Shown here: piece by piece, positions 12,568 through 24,691 of the stretch
Position numbering within the stretch: the stretch's first letter is position 1
How the letters are laid out: the number at the start of each line of letters is the position of its first letter
NCBI GenBank assembly: GCA_028023455.1
Contig: JAQFVV010000013.1
Span: 9,456,411 to 9,520,410, forward strand
Direction: 5' to 3'
From: Epiperipatus broadwayi
Taxonomy: Eukaryota > Onychophora > Udeonychophora > Euonychophora > Peripatidae
DNA length: 64,000 nucleotides
Position numbers and translations under genes: made by a program
The notes under the pieces: model-generated
Told to the model about the DNA's origin: nothing
Databases searched by the model: none
Seen by the model: only the letters and a program-made list of their open reading frames with translations

Positions 12568-12870
12568 AACTTCCCTTAAAAATCTTTTTTAACATTTTCA
12601 AAACTGCACTCTTGTTGCTCTTCCCACACCCATTTTTTATCTTTCCTTAATAACTGCAACAAAGGCTCCATATCTAAGGAAAATTTTTTTATAAAACCGA
12701 TTGAAAAAAATTACACAACCCAAGACAAGACTTGATGTCTTTCTTCTTCGTTGGCCTGGGAAAGTTTTGTATAGCTTGAATTTTCTCTGGATTTGGAGAT
12801 ATTCCTTGTTCACTAATTATGTGTCCCAAGAATTTAACTTCTGTAGTCATTAAATGGCTTTTACCTAAAT

Positions 12871-13653
12871 TTAATTTAATTCATTTTTACACTCATCAAA
12901 TAACAATTTCAAATGTTCAAAATGTTCTTCCACACTTTCTGATGCTAAAATGATATCATCCATGTATATTGTAATCAAGCTTTTGACTTTATCGGATAAT
13001 ATTTGATCAAGGCATTGCATTAATCCTGCTGCACTATTTTTCAAACCGAAAGGAATTCGATTAAAATTATACGCTCTTCCATTATACCGGAAAGCAGTGT
13101 ATTTCCAGTCCTCAGGATGCAGCTTGACCTGCCAATAACTGGCCATTAAATCAAAAGTTGAAAATATTTTTTTTAATGAAACTTCATTAATAATTCACTT
13201 ATAGGTGGTGGTGCATTAGTATCTAACATTGTGATTTTATTTAATTGCCGTGCATTAAACACAAATGAATAGACCCATTTTTTTTACTGTCATTAGTGGG
13301 TTATTATACAGAGATGAGCATTTAGAAATAATTCCCCATTTTAACATATTCTCTAGTTGTTCCTCCACTGCACTTCTATATTGATGTGGTATAGGATATG
13401 TTCGTGCTTGATATGGTTGATTCTCCATAAGTTTTATCCGATACTCATATCCCTCTATTACTCCAGGTACTTCTGAAAATACACTTCCATACATAGCCAA
13501 CAATTCTTTCAACTGTTTTCCATCCTCATTTCCTAGTTCATCTTCCAACACCCTTTCCTCTATTTCTATTCCCGCACTTTCTACATCATACTCTGCTTTA
13601 ACATTTTTTATCTCACACACACTAAATGGAATTTCCATCTTATTAATTTTCAC
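12871..13653 (-). pseudogene. Ty3 reverse transcriptase, frame-shifted
   Basis: Two open pieces. The first (13653-13255) holds the N-terminal RT region with YPIPHQYRSAVEEQL and a junction towards the fingers. The second (13146-12871) holds SYWQVKLHPEDWKYTAFR, FNRIPFGLKNSA and the catalytic box TIYMDDIILAS. Between them the frame shifts, and LNKITMLDTNAPPP can still be read. The Y-M-D-D active site is intact even though the gene is broken. Confidence 0.92.
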
Positions 13654-13656
13654 CTG

Positions 13657-13990
13657 TCATTTTTCATAATCTAACATGCACCCAACTTCATACATAAAAT
13701 CCAACCCCAAGATAGCATCATATATCAATCCCTCTAAAACCAACATAACGTGATTATATATCTTCCCAGCTATACTCATACTTATCCAAGCTTGTTCCAA
13801 TGCTAGTTTGGCTCTTTTCCTATTTGCCAACATTATGTATACATTCTTTAATGGCAAGGTTTTTAGTTTCAAATTACTCTGACTTATTTCATCAAAATTT
13901 TTTTTGTGAAATCACTGATACCTGATTCCCTGAATCAAACAACATGTCTACAATTCTTCCTTCTATTTTGATTTTGATTTTTGGGCACGA
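13657..13990 (-). pseudogene. Ty3 retropepsin
   Basis: The active-site DSG (MLFDSGNQVSVIS) lies at about 13928-13950. A frameshift then leads into the open piece LPLKNVYIMLANRKRAKLAL and the C-terminal AILGLDFM motif. The layout matches the protease at 48-626. Confidence 0.85.
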
Positions 13991-14061
13991 ATAAGATGCC
14001 ACCCTCAATTCTCTTCCTTCTCTTCATTCTGTGTCAAGTTTGCTACTTGCCCATATGTATT

Positions 14062-14589
14062 CTCAGCCTTCCTTTTTTTATTCCTATTTTCTACACATTT
14101 CCTAATATTGTCCATTGTCATAAGTATCTCTGAAGTCTGTTCTATGGTGTCCTTTACCATTATTATTTGTTGACTATCCTCTGGAAAACCTCACCTCACT
14201 ATTCTTAAAATTTGCTGCTCAGACAAATTATATGCTGTAACCATTCTCAGTTTTGCTACTTGTCTGCGGAAAAACGTGCACAATGTCTCCCCTATCTGCC
14301 ATTTATCTTGTTCTACCTGTTGTTTCACTGCATCCTGACACTCCTCCACCCAATAACTGGACAGCAATGCTCTTTTGTACTCCTCAAAACTCATTGGTTT
14401 TACTCCCATTGACTCCCACCAAACTTCAGCCTCATCCTGTATATAACTAATGGCTATATTAACCTTAATTGTTTCATTAAATTCACTACAGGAAAAAAAC
14501 CGCTCCAAACTTTCTAAATGTCTATTCGGCATTTCCCCTCTTTTCCCTGAAAAAGTTCTTATCTTTATAACCCGGCTTACGGTTTCCAT
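14062..14589 (-). pseudogene. Ty3 gag
   Basis: Starts METVSRVIKIRTF at 14589, the first in-frame Met after the primer-binding region. Continues through VNIAISYIQDEAEVWWES and ALLSSYWVEECQD to ETLCTFFRRQVAKLR, the capsid-like core of Ty3-type gag. A stop interrupts the frame at about 14190, but the same frame goes on as FPEDSQQIIMVKDTIEQTSE into a basic tail (about 14062). No CCHC knuckle was seen. Confidence 0.85.
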
Positions 14590-14839
14590 TTCACCAACAA
14601 TTTATTTAACTTCATCCAATAAAAAAAATTTTTTTCCCTCTATTTCAAAACGTAGGTGCAATCAACTCCACCCTCTAAGTTCTAATTTTATGCCTCATAT
14701 TCATCTATCTTCCTCATTCAGAGTACTTTTTTTTTTTTAAGGATTATGCTTCCACATTTTAATGTCCACGAAAATCACCTTTAATCATACACCAAAATTA
14801 CAACTTCCATCAGTTCTTCCACTCAAAACATCTAGTTTC

Positions 14840-14858
14840 GTGCCACATTGACACGCCA
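14840..14858 (-). other. Primer-binding site candidate
   Basis: On the minus strand, just inside the 5' LTR, the sequence runs TGGCGTGTCAATGTGGCAC. It begins with the TGG expected opposite a tRNA CCA end and partly resembles the tRNA-Lys type used by many animal Ty3 elements. The match is imperfect. Confidence 0.5.
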
Positions 14859-14860
14859 AA

Positions 14861-16693
14861 TAAACCAACCTCTTCCGAATTTCCCAATAAATAGACAACT
14901 ACTACTTATAATTTAAACTTTTAAACTATGGGAAACAACAAACACCAAGCATCGACAAATAAAATATTAACTAATATTTTTTTATATTTTGTCCTCCTAA
15001 ATTTCCCTTTCAGAAAAAATGGTTGGTTTTCAGATAAAGTGTCAAATATTACCAATAGCGAACTATCAATAACATTCAACACTCGACTACCAAATATATA
15101 CTGATCAAATAAACACTTTATTATTATTTTTAAAGAATAAAGAAAAAATCCCTTAGGCGCCAGCTAATTACATTAGAATTAGCATGTTTATCTGATCAGC
15201 ACAACTTGGCATCTGAAAATCCCTGCTAGCTCAATCGGTTCCAACCATCCACTAAATATACAAAACAAAAGGTATATCTTAAATGCTGCCTCTTCTAAGC
15301 TCTTACTATTTTTTAAAAAAAAACTAAAATAATTTTCCCCGAACCATTCTAAATAATACTTCAATCCTTTAAAACTATTAATACAACATTATACTGAATG
15401 CCAAAACATTTATAGAGTTAAATCAATGAATCTTTTCTAAACTACCATTATTAATGATTAGATTTTTTCCCTCCTACTCTTATTAAGAAATAAATATTTA
15501 TACTTACCCGCACGTATCAGAAATAAACATAAATGTTTTAAGAAAAATAATTTAAGTGTTTTTTATATTATTTTAAAAAAATAAATAAATCGTTTTATCT
15601 TATAATGAGACACACACACTTTTTTTTTTTAAAGATTAAAATAAGCATTTTAATATATTACTTTAGCAAATAAATTATACACGTTACATCATATTTTATT
15701 TTTATCTTTTTTTTTTAAGTTTAAAAAATCAAATCACACATACATGTATGCCATTGTTTCAAAAATATTATTTAATAAAAGCTGCTTTTACTTATTTTAT
15801 TATTGCAAATATTACTTTTTTGAAGTTTTAAAGTTTATTCTTTTTTTAAGTTTAATTCAAAAAGTTCAAAGTTTTTTTAATAAAGTCTATCTTTATTTAA
15901 AGAAGAAATCGGAAATATTTAGATATCAAAGTCAAATAATTACCTAGGTTTTATATACGACATAAACAGTATAATGGAATTATTTCTTAATTCATCGACA
16001 ACCAGTAAATGATTCCTTCGTCGATCCTGTGACTTGTTATGATTTTTATGGCTGGTTTGGCATTCCCTGAACTCTACTGTCCATTTATTCTATTTCAACA
16101 TGATTACTTTCCAAACTAATCACAGATCTTAGATGCATAGAGAGTGGCTTTCGGTCAACTGCAAATATGTGGGTTTTAACAGTGCAACATTTTTGAAAAT
16201 ATTACTTCAAGAAATATTTTATTAAAATGAAAAAGTCAGAACCAAGAATGAACAAAAGTTGAGCTATTTATACCCTTTTAAACAATGGAAAACTTCATTT
16301 AGCAGCTGCGTTCATCTCGTGAAATAAAATCAGCTTCTGGTGTCTACTTTTTATTAAAAATTGCATACACACACGCACATATATTTATTTATTTATTATA
16401 AGATAAAACGAAATCCATTTATTATTTTATTAAAAATTAATTTAAAGAATATTAAATCATTTATTTATTACAAGGCTTTTTTTCTTCTTTTAAACAAAAA
16501 AAAATCTTTTATTTTAAACAGCTCATTATTTTAAACAACTTATTATTTTAAACAGCGTTTACCGTTTATTTTATTTAATACAAAAATTCACCTCCCCCCC
16601 CTGCTCTTTAATTTTTACATTTTATTCTCTTAATATTAAATTTTTATATTTTAAAACATGGGATTCATAATAAATTAATTACATATCAATGTA
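14861..16693 (-). repeat. 5' LTR of the Ty3 element
   Basis: 1833 bp partner of 8879-10702. The outer edge at 16693 is fixed by loss of similarity after CAATGTA. Confidence 0.9.
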
Positions 16694-18610
16694 ATATATA
16701 TATATGAAAAACAAAAAACAAGTTAAAAACTTGCTAATGCTTGTATTTATGTCAACATATGTGTCTAAAAGATTCACGCTTGCAAGCTGAATAGAAACTG
16801 TTTCATAAATGCTCAGAGTTTGTGTTTAGATCTAGTTTCTAAAATTCCTGTCTTTCACTGATGATAGCAAATAGCTTGAAATCATGATCTGAAAGTGGAA
16901 TTAAAGTTAGAGATAGTGAATGCATGCTCTGATGTTTATGTAAACAAACACTTGATGGTGTTTTTGGTAGAATGCCATCTGTTGACATATATATATATAT
17001 ATATCATAAAATTACTGCAAAATTCTAAGAAAAAAAATTATTTAAAAAAGTTTATAATGAAAAAAATTACAAAAAGCAATTCCCTTTTAGATATTATAAG
17101 TAGATGAATGGTTTAAGGGATTTGAATCACTTTTTCCCAGTGTAGTAAAATGCATTGAAATATTACATAGAAAATCTCAGTAGAAAATTGTCAATGTATT
17201 TTAAATATATGAAAAACATTTCACATACATAATTTGATACTTATAGCTACATTACAATTATAATACATAAATGCTTAGCACTTTCGACCTAAGTCCTTAT
17301 CAAGGCAATAATAGCCATTTTCACATTTTTCGATTAATTTGTATAGAAAATTAATCTATAAAAGTCAAAATGTTTATTATTGCCTTGATAAGGACTTAGG
17401 TCAAAAGCGTTAGGTATTTATGTATTATTTATTTGTTAATATTATATAAAATATTATTGTCTCTGTCAATAACAATAGCCATGTTGTTTTATTATTATTT
17501 CAAGTATAGACAGAAGTATTTGTATATTATATTTATTACAATTATCTATAAATCATAGTCATTTTCCTGATGATAAAAAACTAATTAAAATAAAATAAAA
17601 TATGGCAAAATAAATAAGATCAACTGGTTTTTAACTAAGTAAACATTCTTTTTTTATTAAGTCGAAGATCTTTAAAGATAGTTTATTACAGCTTTATAAA
17701 TTTTAAATAAAATTGTATCTTTAAAGTTATTTATGAAGTACAGTTTCTCACAGAAATTTGTAAATTTTAAAAGTTTAAACTGTTTATTTATCATAGGTTC
17801 ATTAGTCTAATCATTTATTATGATCAAATATTAATTTATATAGAGTCCATAAGTTTTATAATTAAGTTCCATTCAGTCTAAAAAAAAGTTCATAGGTTTA
17901 TAATTGATATTATAGTAAAATAAAAAGGCAGAACTAATATGGAGTTCCAAGTCATATTAGGATGGGGTTTCCTTTATTTCACAGCCAATGCCATTTATTA
18001 TTTTAGTAATACAGTGTTTAAACATGGAATTAAAATACAGGAATGAAGCCAGCTATAAGGGATCCTATTGCTTACCCTTCTACCATGAACTGGCTGTATA
18101 CTTTACATAGTTTAATCAGTTAAATTTTCATTCTCCAAATAAAACAGCCTTTTCATAATCTTTAGTTGAGGGAACATGACTCTTTAAAATATCATATGAT
18201 ATAATCAGGTAGTTTCACTCCATTTTAACAAGAATTATTTAGACTCTAAATAAAACTACATAAAAAAATAGAAACATTTTAAATAATTTTCATTAACTTT
18301 ATTTTCAATAATTCTTATATAAATGTATGGATTAAAACAACTGTTTTTCCAAGATAAATAAAATGATAATAGCTTCTCTGTCAATAATTTTAAAATTATT
18401 TGTATCAATGCATTAAATATGTAGCTTTTAAGCGAGTTTATTCAAAATATAACAAAGTCTTCAATTAACTTTATGCACAATTCCAAACACATATATACTT
18501 AACCATTTATTTCTTCCAATCATTGAAAGTTAAAAAAAATAGTACACATAATTTAAATCTATTGTTTGTCAGTGAGCGTAATGTGTGTGCATTGATGTTT
18601 GTTCTAATGT
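16694..18610. other. Non-coding stretch with one foldback
   Basis: No gene recognised. It contains the foldback at 17262-17426 (listed separately) and otherwise AT-rich unique-looking DNA. Confidence 0.45.
17262..17426. repeat. Foldback: 52-bp inverted repeats, 61-bp loop
   Basis: Left arm 17262-17313 and right arm 17375-17426 pair over about 52 bp with a handful of mismatches. Both arms contain GCCTTGATAAGGACTTAGGTC, a word class seen next to Penelope-like elements and SINEs in many animals. TTGATAAG-GAC-UUAG-GUC-GAAA on the minus strand of the left arm loosely resembles a degenerate hammerhead core with two key bases changed. A non-autonomous foldback element is the simplest reading. Confidence 0.75.
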
Positions 18611-18611
18611 T

Positions 18612-18615
18612 AACA

Positions 18616-18653
<38 letters not shown>

Positions 18654-18680
18654 TGTATATATATATATATATATATATAT
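18612..18680. repeat. (TA)n with internal ACATCTGT/ACAGATGT palindrome
   Basis: ACATCTG, about 14 TA units, then CAGATGT and another TA run; self-complementary overall. Confidence 0.9.
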
Positions 18681-18689
18681 AATTTAGTT

Positions 18690-19680
18690 ATTTTACTTCT
18701 AGAATTTTGATTTAATTAAAGAAAGATAAATGGCTTTGGATAACAGAAAATATATTGGAAAAAATGGAAGTATGGAAAAGATGAAAAAATGTCAATATTA
18801 AGGAAGGGCAAAGAGCATAAAGAAAAATTAATAATAAACTAAGAAGAGAAATAGATTTAGCAAAAAACATTGTTTTGAACAAAAATATAGAGAAACAGAA
18901 GGACTTCAATAGGTAAAAAAATATGATTTTGTATTTAATAGGGAAATAAATATTACTAGAGAGAAAAAGAAATGGTTAGCAAGTGCAATAATGGATAAGA
19001 AAGAAAAGAGATTAACAGATAGCAATGATATGTGAAAAGATAAAAAGAATATATTAAAAATCTATTTAGAAAAGAAAATAATTCAATTAATTATAAACTT
19101 AAAAATGAAAATGTTCAAGTAGGTGATAAAGGTATGGACATATTGACAGATGAAGTAATAAGGTCAACTGAACAAATGAAAAATGGTAAAGCTGCCAAAT
19201 TTGATACAATACCTATAGAATTTTTGGAAATAATGGGAGAAGTTACTATGAATAAAATAATTGGATGTCACAATTTGATATGTAACAGTGGAGTTTAGCC
19301 TGAAGTTTTTTGAGGACTATAATGACTGCAATTGCTAAAAAGAAGATAGCAATTAAAAGTGAACAGTACAGGACAATATGTTTGTTATCTCATGCTTTAA
19401 AGTTTTATTGAGGATTTTAACTTGAAGAATTTATTGAAAGGTAGAATATTATAGTGAAGAGAACAGTTTGATTTTCAGAGAGAGAAAAGTACAAGAGATG
19501 TTATTGGTGTTGTTAGTACCATTGCAGAGAGATATTTTGAAAAAGAGTAAGGGATTGGCATATGTTTTGTGAATTTGAAAAAAGCATTTGATAAGAATAA
19601 TCAGGAATAAGTTTATGATCATCTTCAAAAATAAAGGAATAGTATGGAAAGAGAAAAAAATTGACTTAGAATATATATAC
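18690..19680 (+). pseudogene. RTE-like LINE, 5' part (endonuclease end and RT start)
   Basis: On the plus strand, successive frames give MKNGKAAKFDTIPIEFLEIM (RT N-terminal signature), CHNLICNSGV, a degenerate LLSHASKVLLRIL-like block, ENSLIFRERK / QFGFQREKSTRDVIGVV and CFVNLKKAFDK (RT motif A region). These match the minus-strand LINE at 52.6-55.3 kb, so both belong to one family. Several stops and frameshifts are present. Homology breaks exactly at 19680, where the LTR element begins, and resumes at 27315. Confidence 0.82.
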
Positions 19681-22293
19681 TGTACCGGTCGAAACCCACC
19701 ACCACCGCAAGTCAAATCGGATTCAAACTCAGCTGAACCAAAACTGAATTCAAACCCAACTCAACAGCTCAGATAGCAGAAATCGACGGCACAGTGCTAT
19801 GCGCCAAGAACTAGCTCAACGGTTGGTGAGGACTAGAGACCCTTTTACTGACACGAATATCAATTAACTTTGACTACTTTTAAATCGAATCATATGTATG
19901 TTCGGGTTGCCAACACAGACAGCGAGTATTAACATTTAAATAATTATAAAAAGAATGATGAACTGAGAAACCAAGTATGTTAGAAAATATTTAATAAGAA
20001 TAATTTGTTTTGTTTCAATAAAATATAGATTGCATTAATTACCTCTAGTCTTTAAAAGAATTTATAAATATAATAAGAGTGGCGGTCCTTATCATATGCC
20101 AACAAGTATTACACAACATGGGATTCTATGTCTATGCCCCCAACGAGAAATATAAAGGCAGATAAAGGTATTCATTAAGAACGGAAATGATTGTTCTAAT
20201 TTTATTACGGTGGAATGTGAGATTTATTTTCACATTCGGAAATCTATTCATGAAGAGCAAAACGTATTTTAAGGCATAACTTTAATCTTGATTTGAAAAC
20301 TGATTTAAACTAAATATATTTGAGAATTGGTTCGACTTTAATTTAAATCACTTCATCACGAATTACGAGCACGGAGCGGGTTTTACCGGGACAAAGATGC
20401 AACGGTACTGACGAATTACAAGGCAGAGAGTAAAATTGAAAGATGATCGCTAGTCGATGATCGAAGTCCTATGGCGGCTTGCATTTGGCAAGTCTTACGC
20501 CCTTTGACTAATGAATAGGAAAGGAAGTACTTTCTTCCTCGAGAAATTTAAATAAGAGAATATGATCACCGACCAGCCTAACGGAGCGGAAGATGGCCCT
20601 ACGTCAGCAACGTTTGATGATGATGACTTGATAGTCATCGTTGAAAAATAAAACCCATGTAGAATGCTCTACGTGATGACTTGACCAATTAATTAAAGTC
20701 AAACGAGCTTTTATCGAACTATTTTAAAACATTTATAAACTATATTAATTATGCCCTAATTATCGTGCTATTCCTGAATCTTAATACAAAATAACAAAAG
20801 TTGAATTAAAATATATTTAACCCTTTATCGACCCTTTTGCAAAAACATTTTATATATATATATATATATATGGATAAATAAATCAATATTAGTGAAGCAA
20901 GAAATAACATTTTAACATTACGTGAGTATATAAACACTTGTAACTTAGGAGCTGGGGACATAGGTGAAAAACGGAGCTAATAATTTATTATTAGCTAATT
21001 ATAAAAATAGTAAACGTATAATATTTTCTTTCGACTCGATGATTAATAGAACTTATAAATTTAGTTCTAATGGGCGAGAATAACTATTTAAAATTTATAT
21101 TATATTATTTGCGTGAGGCAAATGGAACCAAGGAGCTCATCGAGTCGAAAGATTATTGGCATATAATTTTAAATACGACATTAATAAAGCACACAAATAT
21201 ATATATTAAATGAACCGCCAAGTAAGAAAAGAAAAAGTTTAAAGACTAGAGATTTAAAGAATTACGAGATAGATTTACAGTAGCATGAATAAAAGGTTTT
21301 ATAAAAATTGTTACATTAAAGAATAAAGAGCTCTTAAATAGGAGGAGAGTAAAATAAAGTTCGAACTGGCCAGAAAGTTTAACGTTCATTATAGAAATAT
21401 ATTACCCTTCCGTGCTTGTCCTTAAGTTACTCCTCCAAGTTGTTGAAAACGTAGGCACCATTGATTGATTATTGGAACAGCATTTTAGTAGCCTCCATAA
21501 TTTTAGCAGAATGATCGGTCCGGAAAAGATTCAGCAGCTCCATTGAAGATTTCTAGGGACTTTAGGAACCGTAGCCAGATTCCTGATGTTCTAGCCCTCT
21601 ATCATGATGAAATACAATTTTTATACGCACAGAGTTCACTGCACTACTCTACAACAAAGCTAGCTTTTTTTCCTGACTTTTCAGGGCTATATCTCCTGTT
21701 CACTGATGCCTTAAGGCTCGCGCTAATTTTATTATCAATGTGTTTTTCTATAATTAGTTGTTTTCAGATACATTCCTTCGATAAGGCTTTCAAACCAATT
21801 AACTTGAATTCATTTTCTAATTAGAAAATGAATTCTTAAAATCTGAAATGATTTTAATTAGAAAATGAATCCTTATCTTTTTCCAATTAATAAAACTTTA
21901 CTGTTGTTTTTGAGAATTTGAGAGCTTATCGAAAGAATGTAGCTTTTAATCACAAAACTTTACAAATTATTTAAAGGTGAAAAAAAAAAACAAGTATTCC
22001 CGATGCAATGAAACTTTCGAACAATTATATATATTTAATATTTACAAATATATATACGCACAATCCACGCAATTTAATATATATAAATTCATGAATATTT
22101 TATCATGAATTTATTTAGAGAATTGATCAAATTTAAACTAAACTAATTAATTTTACTACGTATTTGAAACAAGTTATTCATTATGGAAATTAGCGTGGAT
22201 TGAACGTATAAAGCCCCATTGCATCGGAAATTTAAGGTTAGTATTAGGGTAAATAACATGAAGCTAGGATCGAACTCAGATCCGACTGCTTCA
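19681..22293 (-). repeat. 3' LTR (2613 bp)
   Basis: Copy of 24692-27314. Most differences lie in the first 390 bp (plus-strand coordinates). The rest is almost identical apart from TA-run length. It contains a perfect 30-bp palindrome at 21806-21835. Confidence 0.95.
21806..21835. repeat. 30-bp perfect palindrome in the LTR
   Basis: GAATTCATTTTCTAA followed by its exact reverse complement. The element AATTAGAAAATGAAT recurs about 20 bp downstream. The same palindrome is at 26826-26855 in the other LTR. Confidence 0.9.
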
Positions 22294-22307
22294 TTTCTTT
22301 TCACTTC
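22294..22307 (-). other. Polypurine tract
   Basis: Minus strand GAAGTGAAAAGAAA lies directly before the TGAAGC start of the 3' LTR, the expected plus-strand primer position. It supports the minus orientation. Confidence 0.8.
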
Positions 22308-24673
22308 AAAAAAAAACAATGAAAAAAAAATGACTTTACTTACGCAGGATATAGTTGCATAAGTGTATAGACTCTGGGAGAACAGCATGAGCGTGAATAA
22401 TATAACCTGCCCAAGCTACAAAAATTATACATGTCTCACTACGATCAATTTTTTGAATATTCAACTTATAATAAGTTTAAAAAAATCGGTCCGTTTATCA
22501 AGTCTCATTTTCCTATGGTCATGTCAGTTGGTCTTCTGTATATATATCTGTCTCTACAGTTTATCTTACTGTTTCCCTGGATCAGGTGGTACATATTGTT
22601 TTAACTGTCTGGCATTGTAATGGTCATAGTCCCGGTCTTCCCTGGTTGTCGTCAAGTTCCCATAGTCTATTGCTGTCATTAATTCTATGGCCTTTTCTGC
22701 GACCGAATGCACAAACAACAATTCTTTAATATTATCTCGATGAGCGATGGGGTTCTCTCCTGGGTCATCTTTGAAAATTTGAATCTGTATCAAGGATCCA
22801 GGCATTGGCATCTGTAAATTCCTCATACTAAGTTGAGGACTCATCATCTGTCCCATTTCCACTTTTAGTTTCATTGGACTAGTGGTCTGAACATCTTTTT
22901 CTTTTTCTGTATCTATATCCGCTTCTTCCACTGTTTCGTATCTGGACTCATCCTCATCACTGTCGTTTTCCTTGCTGTCCACAACTTCCTTTGGTGTGGC
23001 CTGATCATCTTCATTTTCTATTTTTGGGGCTTCAGAGGGATTTATTTCTTGCTGAAGCTTTACATTTTCTAGATTTGAGTTGGCTTGGATGCCTCATGCT
23101 TCCTCAAGCCTTACCAGCCTTTCCATCATCATCATCAGTACCTTTCGATCTTCTCTCATTTCTCTGAGGATCGTTTGTAAAGTGTCTTTTCCCATTTTTG
23201 AAAATAAGAAAATAATGTAATAAACAATCAATATAATGAACAACGTGAATTCACTTAGAGTACTCTCTGTATGCTTAAAATATTTTTTTCTCTTTAGTAA
23301 ATTTTAATGAGGTCTCTGACTACAGGTCCATTGTCCCAATCTTCATTAGCTGCTGCATATTATTTCCCCAATCTATGTAATCTGCTTTTTTTTTAGTTTA
23401 CCTACGTTTTCTTGGTTAGCTCTTTATATTAACTCTTTGAGTGAGACATGTATTCAAAAATATCAAAGATAAGAAAAAAACATTATTCACTTTCCCTTTG
23501 TTCAACTGTTCTGTTCTCCCATGTCTGAAAAAAAAACTATACAGTGATATACAAATATTATGTATTAGCAGATACAACAAATCATTCTGTATTGAACACA
23601 CTTGGTTTTTTATTATGGCGATTGACCCACTACTGTGCTGACAATCAAATTTGCTGACAAATTTATTTATATGGGCACCAGTGAGCAAAATGAGATCAAT
23701 AGGGCATGTGATATAACCCATTGACCCCCAAACCACATATGATTGACTTAACCTTTAATAAAACAATTGAATTGATGATGAGTAATATTATTTAATAACA
23801 GCTAACGCGTTCATGACCTGAGTTTAAATATAGGAGTTCACTACTTCATTTTTACTAAGCATGAGGCTTTAACACCAAAAAAAAATGTCAAAATTAATAT
23901 TACAAGAACTTTTATTGGAGATATTATTCTAAATCTTGCTAGCATGAAAGCGTGCAAACCATTTAAGCATTTTGCCAACTGCATCTGGCTGCTTGGTGTA
24001 CACAAAGGGTCTTCACCTGCTTTGAGGTTACTCTAGAAATTATTGTCATTAAAGCGTAATGTCACACTGCATCGGACCGCTTGACAGATAATTCCCAGTT
24101 TGAAGGTCTTCGCCTACTTTGAGACTACTAAAAATACGGAGCGAACATTTAATATATATGCTAGCAAGCAATACTTTGAAATTAAGACTTTTATGATATC
24201 ATATTGGATATTTTATATTATAACAACTGAGATGAACAAAATTAATTTTGACACAGACAAAATATTTCATTTATTTTACCCCTATGCTTTGATCTGCTCT
24301 TGCTACTTCGCTAACGATAATTTTCTTACTGTCATGAACGCGTATAAACAAACGTATAATATATATATGGATATATAGTACACGTATAACTAATTACACA
24401 TATACTTAAATAATTATTCTAACAGTTTTTTTTTGCATTTAAAAAAAATCTTGAATACATTTAATTATAAGGAAGAGAATTAGAAAGTGATATTTTAATT
24501 TATTAAATCATTCCAGTTATGCATTATAAATCGCATAACTTTTTCAAATATATATAACATTCTACAAAAATATCACTTTAAACATTTAATTTATTGAGAT
24601 CTGAGTACTAAAACCATAATTTCTATCTACAGGGCATGTGTGGGGTTTATTAAGTCGAGCCACAACGATTGGG
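22308..24673 (-). other. Interior of the gag-only LTR element outside gag
   Basis: Apart from gag no coding sequence is recognisable. Between about 23930 and 24130 there is a degenerate duplication with the words GGTCTTCRCCT and CTTTGAG. The remainder is AT-rich. Confidence 0.55.
22566..23195 (-). pseudogene. Gag-like protein of the nested LTR element
   Basis: Starts at ATG 23195 (MGKDTLQTILREMRED) and stays in one frame for about 210 codons to VPPDPGKQ, with a single TGA about 33 codons in. The N-terminus is helical and charged, the middle is Glu/Asp-rich (ENDSDEDESRYETVEE), and the C-terminal part (LIQIQIFKDDPGENPIAHRD) aligns with VIKIRTFSGKRGEMPNRH of the Ty3 gag at 14.5 kb. That identifies it as a Ty3-type gag N-terminus. 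The capsid and nucleocapsid parts are missing. An alternative start (a downstream GTG or Met) cannot be excluded, nor can the possibility that the TGA is a recent mutation. Confidence 0.72.
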
Positions 24674-24691
24674 CAGCCAAAAACATAACCA
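24674..24691 (-). other. Primer-binding site
   Basis: Minus strand TGGTTATGTTTTTGGCTG starts immediately after the LTR terminal CA. The first TGG fits a tRNA CCA 3' end. I could not assign the tRNA. Confidence 0.7.

Larger units (their letters stand above)
8879..16693 (-). mobile_element. Ty3/gypsy LTR retrotransposon, near full length, decayed
   Basis: Two direct repeats (8879-10702 and 14861-16693) flank 4.16 kb that reads, on the minus strand, gag, protease, reverse transcriptase, RNase H, integrase and a GPY-type C-terminus. This is the Ty3/gypsy order. The plus-strand ends are TAAACCAAC and CAATGTA, so the canonical TG/CA ends are absent. Both outer flanks are TA microsatellite, compatible with a 4-bp ATAT target duplication but not proof of one. 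A TGGCG primer-binding-site candidate lies 2 bases inside the 5' LTR. Every domain carries stops or frameshifts, so it is non-autonomous now. LTR divergence by eye is a few percent. Confidence 0.93.

Noticed and set aside
14212-14740. Plus-strand open frames opposite the Ty3 gag
   Set aside because: Shadow frames of the minus-strand gag with no similarity of their own.
18120-18200. Possible short minus-strand exon (readable for about 25 codons)
   Set aside because: It does not fit the dynein continuation expected after WMYLE and has no matching splice phase.
22143-22388. Open frame at the LTR/interior boundary (also at 27164)
   Set aside because: The same frame occurs in both LTRs and changes identity at their ends, so it is not a conserved protein.
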